Below, piece after piece: positions 29,441 through 38,303 of a stretch of 64,000 nucleotides of DNA. Origin of the DNA: Corynebacterium tuscaniense (GTDB taxonomy: Bacteria; Actinomycetota; Actinomycetes; Mycobacteriales; Mycobacteriaceae); assembly GCF_008693065.1 (NCBI RefSeq), contig NZ_VXKH01000001.1:62001-126000 (forward strand). The letters are read 5' to 3'. Positions within the stretch are counted from its first letter, which is position 1, and the number at the start of each line of letters is the position of its first letter. A program made the translations under genes and the position numbers. The notes below the pieces were generated by a model. That model worked only from the letters and a program-made list of their open reading frames with translations. It did no database searches and was not told where the DNA came from.

Positions 29441-30298
29441 ATGACCGCGGTGCAGGGCAATCAACAGGTTGTCATACCGGCGAGCGAAAATCCCGTTGTC
29501 GCCGGTGTACTCGCGGGCGTTGCCGCCCGTGAGGCGGTGATTCCTTTCCAGGAGATTAAAGCTCGCTCGCGCAGTTTGTCTGATAACCGCGATGCACTTG
29601 CCGCTTTACTCAGGCCTGGTTGTGGCGTGATCGTAGAAATCAAACGCACATCCCCGGTCTTCGGCCCTACCCATGTGACGCATACAGCGCAGTCCGTGGG
29701 CGCACTCGCCGCTGAAATTGAATCTGGGGGAGCAGCACTCATTGCCTGCCAGACTGAGCGATTGCGTTTCGACGGCTCCTTGCAGGACATGCAAGAAGCC
29801 CGCCGGGCCACGAGTTTGCCCATGGTGTGCCGTGACGTCATCGTTGACCCCTATCAAATCCACGAAGCCCGCTGCTATGGCGCCGATATGGTGCCACTGC
29901 AAGTCGGGCTTTTAGAACAAGCACGGCTGGAAAGCCTTTTGGATCGCGTGGAATCCTTGGGCATGGTGGGTATGGCTGAGGTGCGCACACCGGAGGAAGC
30001 GGACCGTGCCCTTGCCGCGGGTGCGACGGTGATCGGTGTGAACTCGTGGACCTTTGATACAAACGAGGTCAACCGTCAGGCCTTCAGCGATATTGAGCCT
30101 GGCTTGCCGGAAAGCGTGGTGCGCATCAGTTTGGGTGGTGTGCGCAACGCACGTGATCTCATGGCAGCTGCCTCAACCGGGGCTGATGCTGTCATTGCCG
30201 GTGAGGCAGTGATGAACAGTAATGACGTCACAGCAGCGACACGCAAACTCGTGGCAGCTGGACAACACCCGGCCTGTCCTTCGCGCTGGGGAGGCTAG
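29441..30298 (+). CDS. Indole-3-glycerol-phosphate synthase paralogue, catalytic residues altered
   Basis: 285 residues with the TrpC barrel fold along its length and no frameshift. Expected active-site positions compare as follows. VEIKRTSP keeps Glu66 and Lys68. The KDF lysine is Arg131 (VCRDVIVDPYQI). Glu180 (MAEV) and Asn201 (IGVNS) are kept. The SESG motif is now Ser-Leu-Gly-Gly (230-233), losing the Glu and the phosphate-binding Ser. It therefore probably does not work as a standard IGP synthase. The place between a TIGR02234 gene and lgt matches mycobacterial trpC. A regulatory, moonlighting or altered-substrate role is possible. Confidence 0.8.
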   Translation: MTAVQGNQQVVIPASENPVVAGVLAGVAAREAVIPFQEIKARSRSLSDNRDALAALLRPGCGVIVEIKRTSPVFGPTHVTHTAQSVGALAAEIESGGAALIACQTERLRFDGSLQDMQEARRATSLPMVCRDVIVDPYQIHEARCYGADMVPLQVGLLEQARLESLLDRVESLGMVGMAEVRTPEEADRALAAGATVIGVNSWTFDTNEVNRQAFSDIEPGLPESVVRISLGGVRNARDLMAAASTGADAVIAGEAVMNSNDVTAATRKLVAAGQHPACPSRWGG

Positions 30299-30316
30299 CG
30301 TGGCACACTATTGGGC

Positions 30317-31237
30317 GTGAATACGCAGATCCTTGCCAACATCCCCTCACCCCCGCAGGGCGTCTGGTACTTAGGTCCGGTGCCTATTCGCGCGTATGCG
30401 CTGTGCATCATTACAGGCATCATCGTGGCCATGGTGTTGACGCTGAGACGCTACAAGGCGCGCGGTGGTAATCCGGACACCGTGTGGGATGCGGCGATTG
30501 TGGCAATCCCCGCTGGAATTATTGGCGGTCGTACCTATCACGTGATCACGGACTATGACAGCTACTTCGGGCCTGGCAAGGACTGGAAGCAGATCTTCAA
30601 CTTCTCCGCCGGTGGTCTGGGCATCATGGGGGCCGTGACGCTGGGTACGTTGGCAGTGTGGGCTTTGTTTAAATTCAAGAAGGTTCCACTCGTGCCCTTT
30701 GCGGATGCTGTGGCCCCGGGCATCATCTTGGCGCAGGCCATTGGCCGTTTGGGTAATTACTTCAACCAGGAGCTCTATGGGCGGCCCACCGATGTGCCGT
30801 GGGCGTTGGATATTTATTACCGCGTGGATGAAACTGGTGCCTTCGCGCCGCTAACCGGTAGGTCAACGGGGGAAGTTATTGCGAGCGTTCACCCCACGTT
30901 CTTGTACGAGATGATCTGGAACCTGTCCGTCTTTTGCTTCCTGCTCTGGGCGGAGAAGAAGTTCCGCCTGGGCAATGGACGCGTCTTCGTGCTCTACGTC
31001 GCGTCCTACGCCTTGGGCCGTATCTTTATGGAATTCATGCGTGCGGATGCTGCAAACCTCATCTTTGGGCTGCGCGTCAACTTGGTTGTTTCGACCGTCA
31101 TCTTCCTCGTTGCCACGATCGTTTTCGTATGGATGAAATCTAAGCAGAGCGTTCCGGCAGCAATGAATGAAGAAGCGGATGTAGACAGTGGTGATGCGGA
31201 GGAACAATCCGACGCTGAGAAGCCTAAAATGCCATAG
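30317..31237 (+). CDS. lgt: Prolipoprotein diacylglyceryl transferase
   Basis: 306 residues from the GTG at 30317 (reading [15 protein letters not shown]); a TTG at 30311 is an alternative, and no ribosome site decides between them. An integral membrane protein with about seven helices that adds diacylglycerol to lipobox cysteines, such as those of the two lipoproteins in this window. Seen: [13 protein letters not shown], the signature [15 protein letters not shown] (about 150-164), and the C-terminal [11 protein letters not shown] motif. An acidic C-terminal tail of about 25 residues follows the last helix. Confidence 0.95.
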   Translation: MNTQILANIPSPPQGVWYLGPVPIRAYALCIITGIIVAMVLTLRRYKARGGNPDTVWDAAIVAIPAGIIGGRTYHVITDYDSYFGPGKDWKQIFNFSAGGLGIMGAVTLGTLAVWALFKFKKVPLVPFADAVAPGIILAQAIGRLGNYFNQELYGRPTDVPWALDIYYRVDETGAFAPLTGRSTGEVIASVHPTFLYEMIWNLSVFCFLLWAEKKFRLGNGRVFVLYVASYALGRIFMEFMRADAANLIFGLRVNLVVSTVIFLVATIVFVWMKSKQSVPAAMNEEADVDSGDAEEQSDAEKPKMP

Positions 31238-31306
31238 AGCGAAACCCGTTTAGTTTCGGTAGCGTAGGCGAGGTATCAGATCCCTCGCGCAGATAAGAAG
31301 AAGTGG

Positions 31307-32746
31307 ATGACAGTGGACAGACGCACCAAGATTGTTTGTACTCTCGGACCTGCTGTGGCCAGCAAAGATGCAATTCTTGGCCTTGTGCGTGACGGCATGG
31401 ATGTCGCCCGCCTGAACTTTTCCCATGGTGACTACCCGGACCACGAACAAAACTACAAGTGGGTGCGCGAAGCCACCGATGAAACTGGTAAGGCGGTAGG
31501 TATCCTCGCTGATCTGCAGGGCCCGAAAATTCGTCTCGGCCGCTTCGAAGGCGATGGAACGACGTACTGGGGGACCGGCGAGGAAATTCGCATCACCGTC
31601 GATGATGTTGTGGGCACACATGACCGGGTATCCACCACATACAAGCAGCTTGCGGAAGACGCTCAGCCGGGCGACCGCTTGCTGGTCGATGATGGCAAGG
31701 TGGCGCTCGTGTGCACCGCCGTTGAAGGCAACGATGTTGTGTGCAAGGTCGTCGAGGGTGGCCCGGTGTCCAACAACAAGGGTGTTTCCCTACCGGGCAT
31801 GAATATTTCGGTGCCGGCTTTGTCTGAAAAGGACGAGGCAGACTTGCGTTTCGCATTGAAGCTCGGTGTGGATTTCATCGCTCTATCTTTCGTGCGTTCG
31901 CCTTCTGATGTGGATCTTGTTCACGAGATCATGGATGAGGTTGGCCGCCGCGTGCCCGTAATTGCGAAGCTGGAGAAGCCGGAAGCAGTTGATGCGCTTG
32001 AATCGATCATCCTGGCTTTCGACGCGGTGATGGTTGCGCGTGGTGATCTGGGTGTCGAAATTGCGCTGGAACAGGTGCCGCTGGTGCAAAAGCGTGTCAT
32101 CCAGATTGCGCGTGAGAACGCGAAGCCGGTGATCGTGGCAACGCAGATGCTTGACTCTATGATTGAGAACTCTCGCCCAACGCGTGCGGAGGCATCTGAT
32201 GTAGCTAACGCTGTGCTAGATGGCACGGATGCAGTGATGCTCTCCGGTGAGACATCTATCGGTGTGGATCCACGCAACGTGGTACAAACCATGGACCGCA
32301 TCGTGCGTGTAGCGGAGTCCATGGGCAACGTTCCGCCGCTTAACCACATCCCACGTACGAAGCGCGGTGTGATTTCTTACTCCGCTCGCGATATTGCGGA
32401 GCGCCTTAACTCTCGCGCCCTCGTTGCCTTTACCAACTCCGGTGAAACAGCGCGACGTATGGCACGCTTGCGTTCCCATCTGCCGTTGCTCGTTTTCACT
32501 CCGCGTCAAGAGGTGCGCTCACAGTTGGCGTTGACGTGGGGTGCGGAGACGTTCTTGTGCCAGAAGGTTGATGACACGGACGAGATGATGGCCGTGGTGG
32601 ACAAGTCGCTGTTGTCCATTGAGAAGTACAAGGAAGGCGATACCATGGTCGTGGTTGCCGGCACCCCGCCGGGTGTTGCTGGCACAACGAACATGATTCA
32701 CGTGCACCAGTTGGGCGAGGACACGCGTAACCCGAAAAAGCTCTAA
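31307..32746 (+). CDS. pyk: Pyruvate kinase
   Basis: 479 residues. It converts phosphoenolpyruvate and ADP to pyruvate and ATP. Seen: RRTKIVCTLGPA, MDVARLNFSHG, the catalytic lysine region VIAKLEKPEAV (about 216-226), MVARGDLGVE with metal ligands, QMLDSMIENSRPTRAE, and an intact C-terminal regulatory domain ending GTTNMIHVHQLG. The ATG follows a 69-nt gap after lgt that contains a 6-bp hairpin (CGAAAC/GTTTCG, 31240-31258) without a T-run. The stop codon lies inside the left arm of the terminator it shares with pabC. Confidence 0.97.
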   Translation: MTVDRRTKIVCTLGPAVASKDAILGLVRDGMDVARLNFSHGDYPDHEQNYKWVREATDETGKAVGILADLQGPKIRLGRFEGDGTTYWGTGEEIRITVDDVVGTHDRVSTTYKQLAEDAQPGDRLLVDDGKVALVCTAVEGNDVVCKVVEGGPVSNNKGVSLPGMNISVPALSEKDEADLRFALKLGVDFIALSFVRSPSDVDLVHEIMDEVGRRVPVIAKLEKPEAVDALESIILAFDAVMVARGDLGVEIALEQVPLVQKRVIQIARENAKPVIVATQMLDSMIENSRPTRAEASDVANAVLDGTDAVMLSGETSIGVDPRNVVQTMDRIVRVAESMGNVPPLNHIPRTKRGVISYSARDIAERLNSRALVAFTNSGETARRMARLRSHLPLLVFTPRQEVRSQLALTWGAETFLCQKVDDTDEMMAVVDKSLLSIEKYKEGDTMVVVAGTPPGVAGTTNMIHVHQLGEDTRNPKKL

Positions 32747-32768
32747 GAAGCCGTAAGGCTTCTTAGAG
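32741..32768. terminator. Bidirectional terminator shared by pyk and pabC
   Basis: A perfect 12-bp inverted repeat, CTCTAAGAAGCC and GGCTTCTTAGAG, with a GTAA loop. The pyk TAA (32744-32746) lies in the left arm, and the pabC stop (TTA on plus, 32763-32765) in the right arm. No long T-run follows on either side. Confidence 0.8.
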
Positions 32769-33485
32769 GAAACCGTCCCACCACCAGTCCCGCCACTGCG
32801 CGTAGTTGGGGTGAGGCGGGGGATTGATCACCCCGGTGCTGGTGTGAATCTCACTGACAGGACTGATTCCGTGCAGTGAGTTGAGAAACCATAGAGGATG
32901 TTCGGTGGCAAGCTCCGGGGTGATGTGGCGCGGTGCCACTTTGATGCCCTTGCTACCCGCCTGCGCTGTTACCTGATGCAGCGTCACACTGGGCAGCCCG
33001 ATGCCGTCGGGGACGTACAAAGTGTCGTTGCCCCACATCACCAGAGCGCCAGTGGTGGTTTCCAGCATCGAGCCATCGGGTGCGGTAATCACCGTGTCAT
33101 CGGTATTGTCCGCTTGATGGAGTGACCGATAAGCACGTAGCGCACCAAAATCGGGCCCTTTGATCAGAGGGTGTTCGCGTGGGTCCGGCGCAGAAACATA
33201 TGTCAGACGGGTTTCCGTGCGTGCTGGTGGGGCGGGGCGGATATCCAGCAGTAGCAGGTTCGGCGTGGCAGCGATACGGGGAAAGAGCTCGCCTTGTTCA
33301 AGCAGTGCGAGCATCTCATCCACGAAGCCCAATGGAAGTGGACCTGCCGTGTGTATGAAGCGTTTCAGATGCAGATCTAACCCATTAGTTCGTCCGAATG
33401 AATGGCGCCAGGAATCCGCAACATCGAAGGGGCCATGTGGGAAATCACGAGGCACAAAGCCGTCGTGCCAAGCGTAATTACTCAT
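32763..33485 (-). CDS. pabC: Aminodeoxychorismate lyase (class IV aminotransferase fold)
   Basis: 240 residues from the ATG at 33485, chosen for a GGAG 6 nt upstream; a TTG at 33497 is in frame. The fold-type IV pattern is visible: FGRTNGLDLHLKRF, RLTYVSAPDPREHPLIKGPD (its Lys is the likely PLP lysine), APDGSMLETTTGALVMW, and the glycine-free SVTLHQV turn. It would release p-aminobenzoate and pyruvate from aminodeoxychorismate for folate. It is separated from pabAB by a small secreted-protein gene on the other strand, so the two pab genes are not one operon. Confidence 0.85.
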   Translation of the reverse strand: MSNYAWHDGFVPRDFPHGPFDVADSWRHSFGRTNGLDLHLKRFIHTAGPLPLGFVDEMLALLEQGELFPRIAATPNLLLLDIRPAPPARTETRLTYVSAPDPREHPLIKGPDFGALRAYRSLHQADNTDDTVITAPDGSMLETTTGALVMWGNDTLYVPDGIGLPSVTLHQVTAQAGSKGIKVAPRHITPELATEHPLWFLNSLHGISPVSEIHTSTGVINPPPHPNYAQWRDWWWDGFL

Positions 33486-33514
33486 CGAAGACTCCAAAAG
33501 TAGGCAAGCAGTGT

Positions 33515-33621
33515 CTATCTAAGCGATGATCTCACAGGAAAATATTCATGGGCGACAGTGTCCGCGCTGGTGAAGTGAGAAAATCGTGGAGGGATGTATC
33601 GTTTTTGCCTATCTAAGCGAT
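33515..33621. repeat. Two copies of CTATCTAAGCGAT, 94 bp apart
   Basis: The 13-mer occurs at 33515-33527 and 33609-33621 in the 179-bp gap upstream of the small secreted-protein gene. A shorter related form, TGCCTATCTAAG, at 33606-33617 recurs at 33926-33937 at the 3' end of that gene. No terminal inverted repeats or target duplication are evident. Confidence 0.6.
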
Positions 33622-33664
33622 TGATGGGTTGTGAGGACTTCTGTTGAACAATGAGGAGGAAACA

Positions 33665-33946
33665 ATGACCCGTCAACGTATCGCCGCTCTCGCCCTTGCA
33701 GGCACCGTCGCGTTCGGGGCCGTCACTGTCCACGCCCCGAGCGCTACTGCTGAACCTGCGCAACCACCAGCGGCTGGAGCACCACAGTTATCCTCAGACT
33801 TCAACCTGGTGAGCTTTGCAAACTCACTTATCAAGCTGCCTTTACTCGCGCTTGGTTTGTCGAGCATTGCTTTTGGGTCCGCTGCCCCACAAGAGTTCCG
33901 GTGCGAAGGACTTCTTCCGTACGTCTGCCTATCTAAGAACAAGTAG
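33665..33946 (+). CDS. Small secreted protein with a Cys pair, unknown function
   Basis: 93 residues from the ATG at 33665 with AGGAGG (33654-33659) 5 nt upstream; the frame is open 7 codons further up. A clear signal peptide (RQRIAALALAGTVAFGAVTV) ends in ATA-EP (about residue 30). A Pro/Ala linker and a short hydrophobic stretch (about 57-73) follow. The C-terminus holds two cysteines 8 apart (CEGLLPYVC), which could form a disulphide. It lies between pabAB and pabC on the opposite strand. No family recognised. Confidence 0.75.
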   Translation: MTRQRIAALALAGTVAFGAVTVHAPSATAEPAQPPAAGAPQLSSDFNLVSFANSLIKLPLLALGLSSIAFGSAAPQEFRCEGLLPYVCLSKNK

Positions 33947-33970
33947 AAGGCGAGTTGCGCCGTGCTCCCA

Positions 33971-35827
33971 CTAGTCGTTGAAGGCGCCCAGGACAGCCTC
34001 TGCTTTGAGGTCACGCTCCGCTAGTTCTGCGTCTGCATCAGAAGCGAGAACGATTGCGCCGCCGGCACCCACTGTCACGGTGGAACCAGTGCGCACGGCG
34101 GTGCGGATAACCACGGAGAGATCCGCTTGGCCGTCGTAGCCGAAATAACCCAGCGCACCGGAGTAGACACCGCGTGGGCCGGTTTCTAGGCGGTCGATGA
34201 TCTCGCAGGTGCGTAGTTTCGGTGCGCCTGTCATGGAGCCGGGTGGGAACGTGGCGCGGACCGCGTCGACGGCAGTGGTGCCGTGTTTGAGGCGGCCCGT
34301 GATGACGGAGACGAGCTGATGGACCGTCGAAAAGCTTTCCACCTGCATGAGACCAGGGACAGTGACTGTGCCTGGTTCGCACACGCGGGAAAGATCATTG
34401 CGCACCAGATCCACGATCATGAGGTTTTCCGCACGGGTCTTCTCATTGTTTAGGAGTGCAGGATCCTCGTCAACCGCGACTGTGCCTTTGATGGGCTTGG
34501 CTTCCACGTTTCGGCCCCGCACGGTGAGGAACCGTTCAGGAGAAGCGCTTGCTACTTCGATGCCGTCGAAGATCAGGTGGGCAGCATAAGGCGCTGGGTT
34601 GTGTGCGCGGAGGGGCGCATGCATGTCACCAGTAATCTCTGCGGTGTATGTGTCGGTCAAGCAGATCTCGTAGCTTTCACCTGCGCGGAGGAGCTCCTGG
34701 GCTTCCTCGATGCGGTTCAGATAATCCGGAGTGCGCCATGAGCCGGGCTGAATGTGTGCAGGATTGGAGGTACGGGGACTGTTGGAGCTTTGTAGGGCGC
34801 TCTCGAGCCGGTCCAAGAGGAAACGGGAGTCTGTGCCAGTGAGACAGCAGAGATGGGAGATTTCGCGCTTATGGTCGTAGACGATGAAGGACTGTGGCCG
34901 GACGAAGTAAGCATCCGGGTACGGGGAGGAATGACTGAGCGTGACAGGCAGAGTTAACTCGGCACATTCGTAACCGAGGTAGCCGATCACACCACCGGTG
35001 AACGGTAGATTGGGTGCGTCAAAGATCGGAGTGGACAATTCCTGGTCGAGGATCTGGAGGATGTCATCGCCGTCGGCATTAAGCGAGTAGCGGATGGAGC
35101 GGGAAAAATCGCCAGCAGTATCCCCGAGAATGGAGAAACTTCCCCGGGCATCAGCAGAATCCAGGAAGAAAGCGTCGTTGCCGTCTTGTCGGATTGCGTT
35201 GAACACGCGCTGACAATCAATCGCCCCAGGGATCTCACGGTGGGTCAGGCGCCACCCGCCGAGGAAGTTGCGCATGAGGGTAGCGCCATGTTGTGTGAGG
35301 ATGGACTCCGGATGGAACTGGACACCCCAGTGTGGTGCGTGATCCACTTTGAAGGCTTGGATCACGCCGTCCTCGCTGCGGGCATGAACCGTGATACCGG
35401 GGATCACTTCCACGTGGAGGGAGTGGTAGCGCACCACTTCCACGTCTTGTGGGATGCCCGCGAAGATCCCTTCGCCGGAATGAGTGAGACGCGAGATGAA
35501 CCCATGGCGCGGTTCGGGCGCAGGCGTGACGCGTGCACCGGCCAGCATGGCCAAGCCCTGGTGGCCCAAGCAGACACCAAGGAGAGGAATCTGTGCTTCC
35601 GCGGCGGCTTCAATGACCTCCCGGGATACACCGAAGTCTTCTTCCCGTTCGGGTGTGCCTGGGCCAGGGGAGATCACTACATGGCTGAATTCACCGGCAC
35701 GGACTCTGTCCGGCAGGTCAGCCCCCTTGTGCGCGGGCACAACAAGGGGTTCAACCCCGCTCACCTCTGCGACGAGGTGGGCGAGGTTGAATGTGTAGGA
35801 ATCGTGATTATCAACGAGCAGGATCAT
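33971..35827 (-). CDS. pabAB: Aminodeoxychorismate synthase, fused PabA-PabB
   Basis: 618 residues from the ATG at 35827 (a GTG at 35830 is equally possible). About 1-190 is a class I glutamine amidotransferase: ILLVDNHDSYTFNL, nucleophile Cys in LLGVCLGHQGLA, VRYHSLHVE and VQFHPESI. From about 215 on is the chorismate-using PabB half. PIKGTVAVDEDP carries the lysine that separates PabB from TrpE (which has PLAGT), and MTGAPKLRTCEIIDRLETG is the family signature, given here by MTGAPKLR. It aminates chorismate for p-aminobenzoate and folate. It lies 28 nt after glgP on the same strand. Confidence 0.94.
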   Translation of the reverse strand: MILLVDNHDSYTFNLAHLVAEVSGVEPLVVPAHKGADLPDRVRAGEFSHVVISPGPGTPEREEDFGVSREVIEAAAEAQIPLLGVCLGHQGLAMLAGARVTPAPEPRHGFISRLTHSGEGIFAGIPQDVEVVRYHSLHVEVIPGITVHARSEDGVIQAFKVDHAPHWGVQFHPESILTQHGATLMRNFLGGWRLTHREIPGAIDCQRVFNAIRQDGNDAFFLDSADARGSFSILGDTAGDFSRSIRYSLNADGDDILQILDQELSTPIFDAPNLPFTGGVIGYLGYECAELTLPVTLSHSSPYPDAYFVRPQSFIVYDHKREISHLCCLTGTDSRFLLDRLESALQSSNSPRTSNPAHIQPGSWRTPDYLNRIEEAQELLRAGESYEICLTDTYTAEITGDMHAPLRAHNPAPYAAHLIFDGIEVASASPERFLTVRGRNVEAKPIKGTVAVDEDPALLNNEKTRAENLMIVDLVRNDLSRVCEPGTVTVPGLMQVESFSTVHQLVSVITGRLKHGTTAVDAVRATFPPGSMTGAPKLRTCEIIDRLETGPRGVYSGALGYFGYDGQADLSVVIRTAVRTGSTVTVGAGGAIVLASDADAELAERDLKAEAVLGAFND

Positions 35828-35855
35828 CACACAGAATCATGACAGATGAATGCCA

Positions 35856-38243
35856 CTAGTTGATCGGGGTCGGCTTGATCTGCCACACCTCAGTTGCGTA
35901 GTCACGGATCGTGCGGTCAGAGGAGAAGCGGCCAGATTCGCAGATATTGATCCAGCACATGCGCGCCCAGTGCAGCGGGTCAGCGTAGTACTCCTTGGCC
36001 ATGCGGTCGCGGGTCTCCTTGTAGGACTCGAAGTCGCCCAAGACGTAGTAGGGGTCCGGGGTGTTCCATCCACCGTCGATAAGCAAAGAATCACGCAGAT
36101 CGGAGAACATGCCGGTGTGATTGTCATCCAACGTGCCGTCGATAAACGCATCGAGCACGCGCTTGATAGCGGGGTTGTTCTCGTAGACCTCAGTCGGGTT
36201 GTAGGTCTTCTTCAGCTCCGGCAGCTCTTCCTCGCGGGCACCGAAGATGTAGGCGTTGTCTTCACCGACGGAATCGACGATCTCAACATTCGCGCCATCC
36301 ATCGTGCCTAAGGTGAGCGCGCCGTTCATCATGAATTTCATGTTGGACGTACCCGAGGCTTCCTTGCCGGCGGTGGAAATCTGCTCGGAGACATCCGTGG
36401 CAGGGATGATGTGCTCAGCCGGGGAAACGTTGTAGTTCTCAATGAACACAACGCGGATGTACTTGGAGGTTTCCGGGTCGTTGTTAACCAGGTCGCCGAT
36501 GGTGTTGATCAGTTTGATGATCGCTTTGGCGCGGACGTAGCCCGGCGCGGCCTTGGCGCCGAAGATGAACGTGCGCTTCGGAATATCCGTCTCCCCATCC
36601 TTGATGCGGAAGTACAGGTCAAGGATGTAGAGGGCGTTGAGTAGCTGGCGCTTGTACTCGTGGAGACGCTTGATCTGCGTGTCGTAGATGGAGTCCGGAT
36701 CAATGTCAACGCCTTCGTGGATGCGCACCCACTCGGCAAAGTCCTTCTTATTCGCCGCCTTGATGTCGCTGAGTTCCTTCATCACCGCATCATCGTCGGC
36801 GTAGTGGCGCAGCTCCTTGAGCTGGTCCATGTCCGTGACCCACTCATCGGAACCGACGAGGCGATCAAGCAGCTCGGACAGGCGTGGGTTGCACATGCGC
36901 AGCCAGCGGCGTGGGGTCACACCGTTGGTCTTGTTGTTGAACTTCTGCGGGTAGAGCTCGTACCAGAAATTCAGCGTGTCACGCTTCAGAATGTCCGTGT
37001 GGATCGCGGCGACACCGTTGATGGAATAGGAGCCGTAGCAGGCAATCCATGCCATGTGGACCTTGCCATCGTGCACCGGCGAGTAGTGGTGGATCGTGTC
37101 CGGCTCCAAGCCGTGGGATGCCATGTCATCGCGGTAACGGCGGTCAATCTCCACCACGATTTCCCAGATGCGCTTGAAGAGCTGCTGGAAGATGGACACA
37201 TCCCAGGTTTCCAGTGCTTCCTGCAGCACCGTGTGGTTGGTGTACGCGAAGGTCTTGGTGGTTACCTCCCAGGCGTCTTCCCAGGACATCCCGTGCTCGT
37301 CGAGAAGCAAACGCATGAGTTCAGGAATGCCCAGCACCGGGTGAGTGTCATTGAGCTGCACGGAGTTGTACTCGGCGAAGCCACGCAGATCCTTACCGTG
37401 GTGCTCGATGTAGTTATCGATCATTTCCTGCAGCGACGCGGAGACGAAGAAGTACTGCTGGCGGACGCGCAGCACCTTGCCCTGGTAGGTGGTGTCATTC
37501 GGGTACAGCACGCGCGTGAGGTCATGCACGGCTTCGCGCTCGAGGATGGCATCGGAGAAGCGCTGAGAATTGAATGCGTCGTAGTCGAACTCGCTCATCG
37601 GGGAGGCATCCCACAGACGCAGCGTGCCCACGTTATCCGTGCCATAGCCAGTGATGGGCATGTCGTAGGGGATGGCGCGGACGTGCATGTCGTCGAACTT
37701 CACAATGCGCTGCTGCGTACCACGGCGGACGATGAAGGGGTAGAAGCTTTCCTTCCATGCATCCGGGTGCTCCTTCTGAAAACCGTCGGTGATCTCCTGG
37801 CGGAACAGACCGTAGCGGTAGAGCAAGCCGTAGCCGGTGACCGGGTAGTCCTGCGTGACAGCGGAATCGAGGAAGCAGGCAGCGAGGCGGCCCAAACCGC
37901 CATTACCCAGCGCGGCATCGTGCTCAGCCTCAAGGACATCAACGAAGTTCTGGCCGTTTTCCTCGGCGACCTTGATGGCGTCATCGACAAGACCCAGGTT
38001 GGTCAGGTTGTTCAGCAGCGCGCGACCCATGAGGAACTCGGCAGAGAAGTAGGCCTGCTGGCGTGTTGCCTTGTAGGTGGCGCGGGTGGCATCCCAGTTG
38101 TCGGCGAATTGCTCCATCGCCGCGAGGGAAAGACCGGTCCAGAACTTCTTCGGGGTAGACGTGTCAGGAGCGGAGCCGGAGACTGAACGGACGTGGCCGC
38201 CGACAGTGTCAGTGAATTCGGACGGGGTGGTTGGCAGATTCAT
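35856..38243 (-). CDS. glgP: Glycogen/maltodextrin phosphorylase
   Basis: 795 residues, GT35 family. It releases glucose-1-phosphate from non-reducing ends of alpha-1,4 glucans using a PLP phosphate. Seen: GLGRLAACFLDS with the glucan-binding N-terminal half, NSVQLNDTHPVLGIPELMRL (shown by LNDTHPVLGIPE), TNGVTPRRWL, and the PLP lysine in EASGTSNMKFMMNGALTLGT. Together with GlgX it degrades glycogen, and its limit products can enter TreY-TreZ. A weak AGG ribosome site lies upstream. pabAB follows in the same direction after 28 nt, but the functions are unrelated. Confidence 0.96.
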   Translation of the reverse strand: MNLPTTPSEFTDTVGGHVRSVSGSAPDTSTPKKFWTGLSLAAMEQFADNWDATRATYKATRQQAYFSAEFLMGRALLNNLTNLGLVDDAIKVAEENGQNFVDVLEAEHDAALGNGGLGRLAACFLDSAVTQDYPVTGYGLLYRYGLFRQEITDGFQKEHPDAWKESFYPFIVRRGTQQRIVKFDDMHVRAIPYDMPITGYGTDNVGTLRLWDASPMSEFDYDAFNSQRFSDAILEREAVHDLTRVLYPNDTTYQGKVLRVRQQYFFVSASLQEMIDNYIEHHGKDLRGFAEYNSVQLNDTHPVLGIPELMRLLLDEHGMSWEDAWEVTTKTFAYTNHTVLQEALETWDVSIFQQLFKRIWEIVVEIDRRYRDDMASHGLEPDTIHHYSPVHDGKVHMAWIACYGSYSINGVAAIHTDILKRDTLNFWYELYPQKFNNKTNGVTPRRWLRMCNPRLSELLDRLVGSDEWVTDMDQLKELRHYADDDAVMKELSDIKAANKKDFAEWVRIHEGVDIDPDSIYDTQIKRLHEYKRQLLNALYILDLYFRIKDGETDIPKRTFIFGAKAAPGYVRAKAIIKLINTIGDLVNNDPETSKYIRVVFIENYNVSPAEHIIPATDVSEQISTAGKEASGTSNMKFMMNGALTLGTMDGANVEIVDSVGEDNAYIFGAREEELPELKKTYNPTEVYENNPAIKRVLDAFIDGTLDDNHTGMFSDLRDSLLIDGGWNTPDPYYVLGDFESYKETRDRMAKEYYADPLHWARMCWINICESGRFSSDRTIRDYATEVWQIKPTPIN

Positions 38244-38303
38244 GTTTGAAAAATACCTCTGGACTTCAGATAGTTGAGTCTCTAACGCTCGCCACTGTAC
38301 CCA

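Noticed and set aside
31240-31258. Hairpin CGAAAC/GTTTCG between lgt and pyk, considered as a terminator or riboswitch
   Set aside because: The stem has only 6 bp and no T-run, and there are too few flanking bases for a riboswitch.
36660-38186. A 508-residue open frame opposite glgP
   Set aside because: It is the antisense of a high-G+C gene with strong codon bias; its product is full of Val, His and Arg runs, has no family motif, and no ribosome site or promoter is seen.
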